In this document: one piece after another, positions 61,669 to 64,000 of the stretch | Layout of the letters: the number at the start of each line of letters is the position of its first letter | Position numbering within the stretch: position 1 is the stretch's first letter | Origin: Calendula officinalis | Lineage: Eukaryota > Streptophyta > Magnoliopsida > Asterales > Asteraceae | Assembly: GCA_963853835.1 (NCBI GenBank) | Contig: OY970826.1 | Span: 71,852,929 to 71,916,928, forward strand | DNA: 64,000 nucleotides | Direction: 5' to 3' | Program-made: the position numbers and the translations under genes | Notes under the pieces: model-generated | Told to the model about the DNA's origin: nothing | Database searches by the model: none | The model's input: the letters and a program-made list of their open reading frames with translations, nothing else

Positions 61669-63357
61669 TTAGTTAATATTGGCTCCCTCATGTATCATGA
61701 GGACATGGCCATCAGGTGGTCCGGGATGTTCTGTGTCTTCCCCCTTCTTTTGCCAGGCATAACTCTTCTTAAGTGGAGGTTTATTTGTTTGCTGCTTAGC
61801 GCCAGGGACAAGGTGTTCTAGTTTACCTTCTTCCAAAGCCCGTCTGATTTCCCTTTTTAGCTCTTTACAGACATTCGTGTCGTGTCCATGATCTTCATGG
61901 AAATCACAGTATTTATTCATGTTTTTCGTACCTGACCTATGCTCCATCTGGGGTGGAGGTGTGAAGGTAACGCACACCTGCTCTGTTATCAAGATTTCTT
62001 TTGGTGTTTTGCTAAGAGCACGCTCAGACGGATGTTTATCGTATGGGCCAAACCTCCGGTTGCTCCTTTCATCTCGTTGATGGTCACCAGTCAGAGCATC
62101 ATGCCTGCGATCTGACGTGTCGGTCCATGACTTGCCGCCTACCTCTCTTGTCAGGGAGACAGTTTCTTTTGACCTTTGATAGTCATATGCCCTGTCCGTG
62201 GCTTCTTTGAAAGTAATTGGAGTTCTCTTGATTAACTTTTCTTGCAGTTGTCCTGGAAGCAGGGAGAGAGTAAAGCCCGAAATTTGCTGACTTTCGGGTA
62301 AGGCGACAATTTTCTGGCACTCCTGTGTGTAACGCTGAATGAAGTCGCGTAACCCCTCGCCTTCCCTTTGTCGCAGCAAATGTGCTTCTATATGAGTTCT
62401 CTCCTGCTTCTTTTGCTGGATAAAGTGAGTTACAAATTTAGGCTTTAGATCTGCAAAGTCTTGAATACTCCTCTCCGGTAAGTCAGCAAACCAATCACGA
62501 GCGAAACCCTGCAACGTGCCAGGGAACATGTGACAAGCGACTGGGTCTAGCCATTTCTCTGTCATAATGGCCTGTTCAAAAAGAGCAAGGTGGTCATCAG
62601 GATCTCGTGTACCGTCGTAAGTACCAACGATGGACGGAACTTTTTGTTTGTCAGGGAGTGGAAATTTGGCCACCCAGTCACAGAACTTCGAACTAACCAC
62701 CGACAAAGGCATAATGGCCGCTCAGGGTGGTACGGCTGCGGACACGAGTGCTTGCAACACGCGCAACATGTCATTAGATGTGTCCTGTGGTGGATGTGGT
62801 GGTGGGGTGTGAATGGGTGGTTGTCGTAACTGCTCCAATAATTGTGACAACGGATCTACTGGTTGAACAACCATTGGCTGCGGTGCTGGGCGCAACGCCG
62901 CCACCAACTGAGACAACAGGTCCGATGAAGTAGGTGGTGGAGGAGGCGTTGGTGACTGAGTACTCTGAGCCAACCTTCGGAGTAACTCCACAATTGGATC
63001 CTCCCGAACCCCCGGCATAGCGGCCTGTGGAAAGTTGGAAACAGGCTGCCTGACCGGATCCGTGCCATCCTCCTGAGAGCTTGTCCCGTGGGACAAAAGA
63101 GGCTGACATGAAGGGATGGGCGTCACTGGCTGTGGTGAGGTAAACGAACTTGATCCAACCAGCCTTGTGGAGAAAAGTGGACTTGTTAAAGAGGGATACC
63201 CTCGTGTCCTGACATCCGACACCGTCCACTCAGAATCGACGTGTGGTTCCATGATACGACTAGGCGAGGTTATCACCGCCTCGGGTATAGTGGTAATCAC
63301 GGTAGTGATTATTAATGGCGATGAAGAAGTGATCAGCGATGGCTGTGTATCCGCCAT
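61669..63357 (-). pseudogene. gag of truncated element A copy (one premature stop)
   Basis: The same 562-codon frame, broken by TGA at codon 212 (62722-62724) where the other copies have CGA in VPPRAA. Downstream, 347 codons are open from an internal Met (MPLSVVSS, residue 216), covering the whole gag core and the C-x2-H-x4-H-x4-C motif. This copy could therefore still encode an N-truncated gag if translation restarted, but nothing in the sequence shows that it does. Small differences include a Lys for Arg after the last Cys of the motif. Confidence 0.88.
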
Positions 63358-63425
63358 AGGAACGGTTTGATTATTGAGGAAGAAAAAAAAAGTTTGGAAA
63401 AGTGAAACGCCGTTTAAAAACGTGT

Positions 63426-63442
63426 CCCACGGATGGCGCAAA
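63426..63442 (-). other. Primer-binding site of truncated element A copy (altered)
   Basis: Minus-strand TTTGCGCCATCCGTGGG. A single change (TTG to TTT) alters the second primer base relative to the other two copies, which may impair priming. Confidence 0.65.
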
Positions 63443-64000
63443 TGTTCGAGCAACGATTGTCAAACACAAAGACCAGGCGACGTCAACCTTGGATCTCCTG
63501 TGATGATCACAGTGCAGACCCAACAAGCTCTTGGCGAACCTAGGGTGATCGAGGTTGAGTGCGAAGGTGAAAGTGAGTGTAAGTTAACTCTGTGTTTTAG
63601 GCTTCTTAATCTGTCTCAGTGTGTTGTTGACAATGAGTTAGGCCATGTATTAATATGGCCTCAGGTATATGGAACGTTGGCTCATTATGACTACAATAAA
63701 GCAGTCATGAAGCGCCATTATGATGCGTGTCAATGATCGTGTAACGCCTTACTATTATGACTGCAATAAAGCAGTTATGAACCGCCATTATGACGGGACG
63801 TCATAACAATTCTGACAGGCGCTGACAATTCTGACTGGGCTGACAATTCTGACTGGGCTGACAATTCTGACAGGGCTGACAATTCTGACAGGCGCTGACA
63901 ATTCTGAGTGGCGCTGACAATTCTGACAGGCACTGACAATTCTGACAGGCGCTGACAATTCTGACAGGCCTGACAATTCTGACAGACGCTGACAACTTTG
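63443..64000 (-). repeat. Element A LTR 4 (partial, cut by window end)
   Basis: Starts TGTTCGAGC and continues into the 18-19-bp repeats (from 63807) at the window edge. It has TATTAATA at the TATA position, as LTR 2 does, and extra repeat variants (CTGACTGGGCTGA) not seen in the others. Confidence 0.9.
63807..64000. repeat. 18-19-bp tandem repeat array in element A LTR 4 (partial)
   Basis: At least nine units before the window ends. Local CTGACTGGGCTGA duplications near 63830-63860 make this array differ from those in LTRs 1-3. Confidence 0.88.

Larger units (their letters stand above)
60747..64000 (-). mobile_element. Truncated further copy of element A
   Basis: Internal sequence of element A equivalent to 51340 onward. 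It starts abruptly in satellite at a shared 6-bp AATAGG (60747-60752), then has gag, primer region and an LTR that runs off the window. The distal LTR, microsatellite and GC-rich minisatellite are missing. There is no target duplication at the junction, so the left side was lost by deletion or illegitimate recombination. Confidence 0.9.

Noticed and set aside
61669..62712. A functional 347-codon gene at the right end
   Set aside because: It is the 3' part of gag after the codon-212 TGA; its apparent start is an internal Met present in all copies.
42783..63736. A + strand frame of 95-120 codons across each element A LTR (ending ...HYDACQ)
   Set aside because: It is antisense to the element. 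It stays open in four copies that differ by only 1-2 percent, so openness is not evidence. No recognisable domain; in three copies it runs through the primer site.

Overview
This window is nuclear heterochromatin from a plant. It contains no cellular gene that I can support. About 42 kb is one AT-rich satellite array. The remainder is LTR retrotransposons inserted into that array. The plant origin follows from Met-initiator-tRNA primer sites, a gag protein of plant Ty3/gypsy (Tat/Athila-like) type, 5-bp target duplications, and plant telo-box motifs (AAACCCTAA) throughout the satellite. A eudicot is likely and Asteraceae possible, but the species cannot be named from the sequence.

Layout: 1-4891 satellite; 4892-7549 a complete non-autonomous LTR element (here element C, Copia-like ends, minus strand); 7550-42782 satellite, of which about 12.5-35.4 kb is a strongly ordered higher-order repeat; 42783-58664 a compound Ty3/gypsy element (element A, minus strand) with three LTRs and two internal regions, flanked by one CCTCG duplication; 43613-50906 a second complete element (element B, 1998-bp LTRs, minus strand) nested inside A; 58665-60752 satellite resumes; 60747-64000 a left-truncated further copy of A, running off the window.

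The satellite is built from 81-111-bp modules. Order A(83) B(111) C(81) A(83) C'(81) gives a 439-bp unit. Modified 439-bp units make 2219-bp repeats with 2075-bp and 775-bp deletion derivatives, and these form a 7.29-kb super-repeat. Almost every module has a 12-bp inverted repeat around a 12-13-nt spacer.

None of the elements can move by itself. A encodes only gag, and all three gag copies have premature stops, three of the four stops being CGA to TGA. B keeps only a decayed gag relic. C has no ORF. The long open frames in the satellite are by-products of the repeat. The most unusual signals are arrays of hairpins in B and C whose stems change sequence while keeping pairing around a conserved loop, the three-LTR structure of A, and the deletion-marked history of the satellite. 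Difference counts between copies were made by eye and are approximate.
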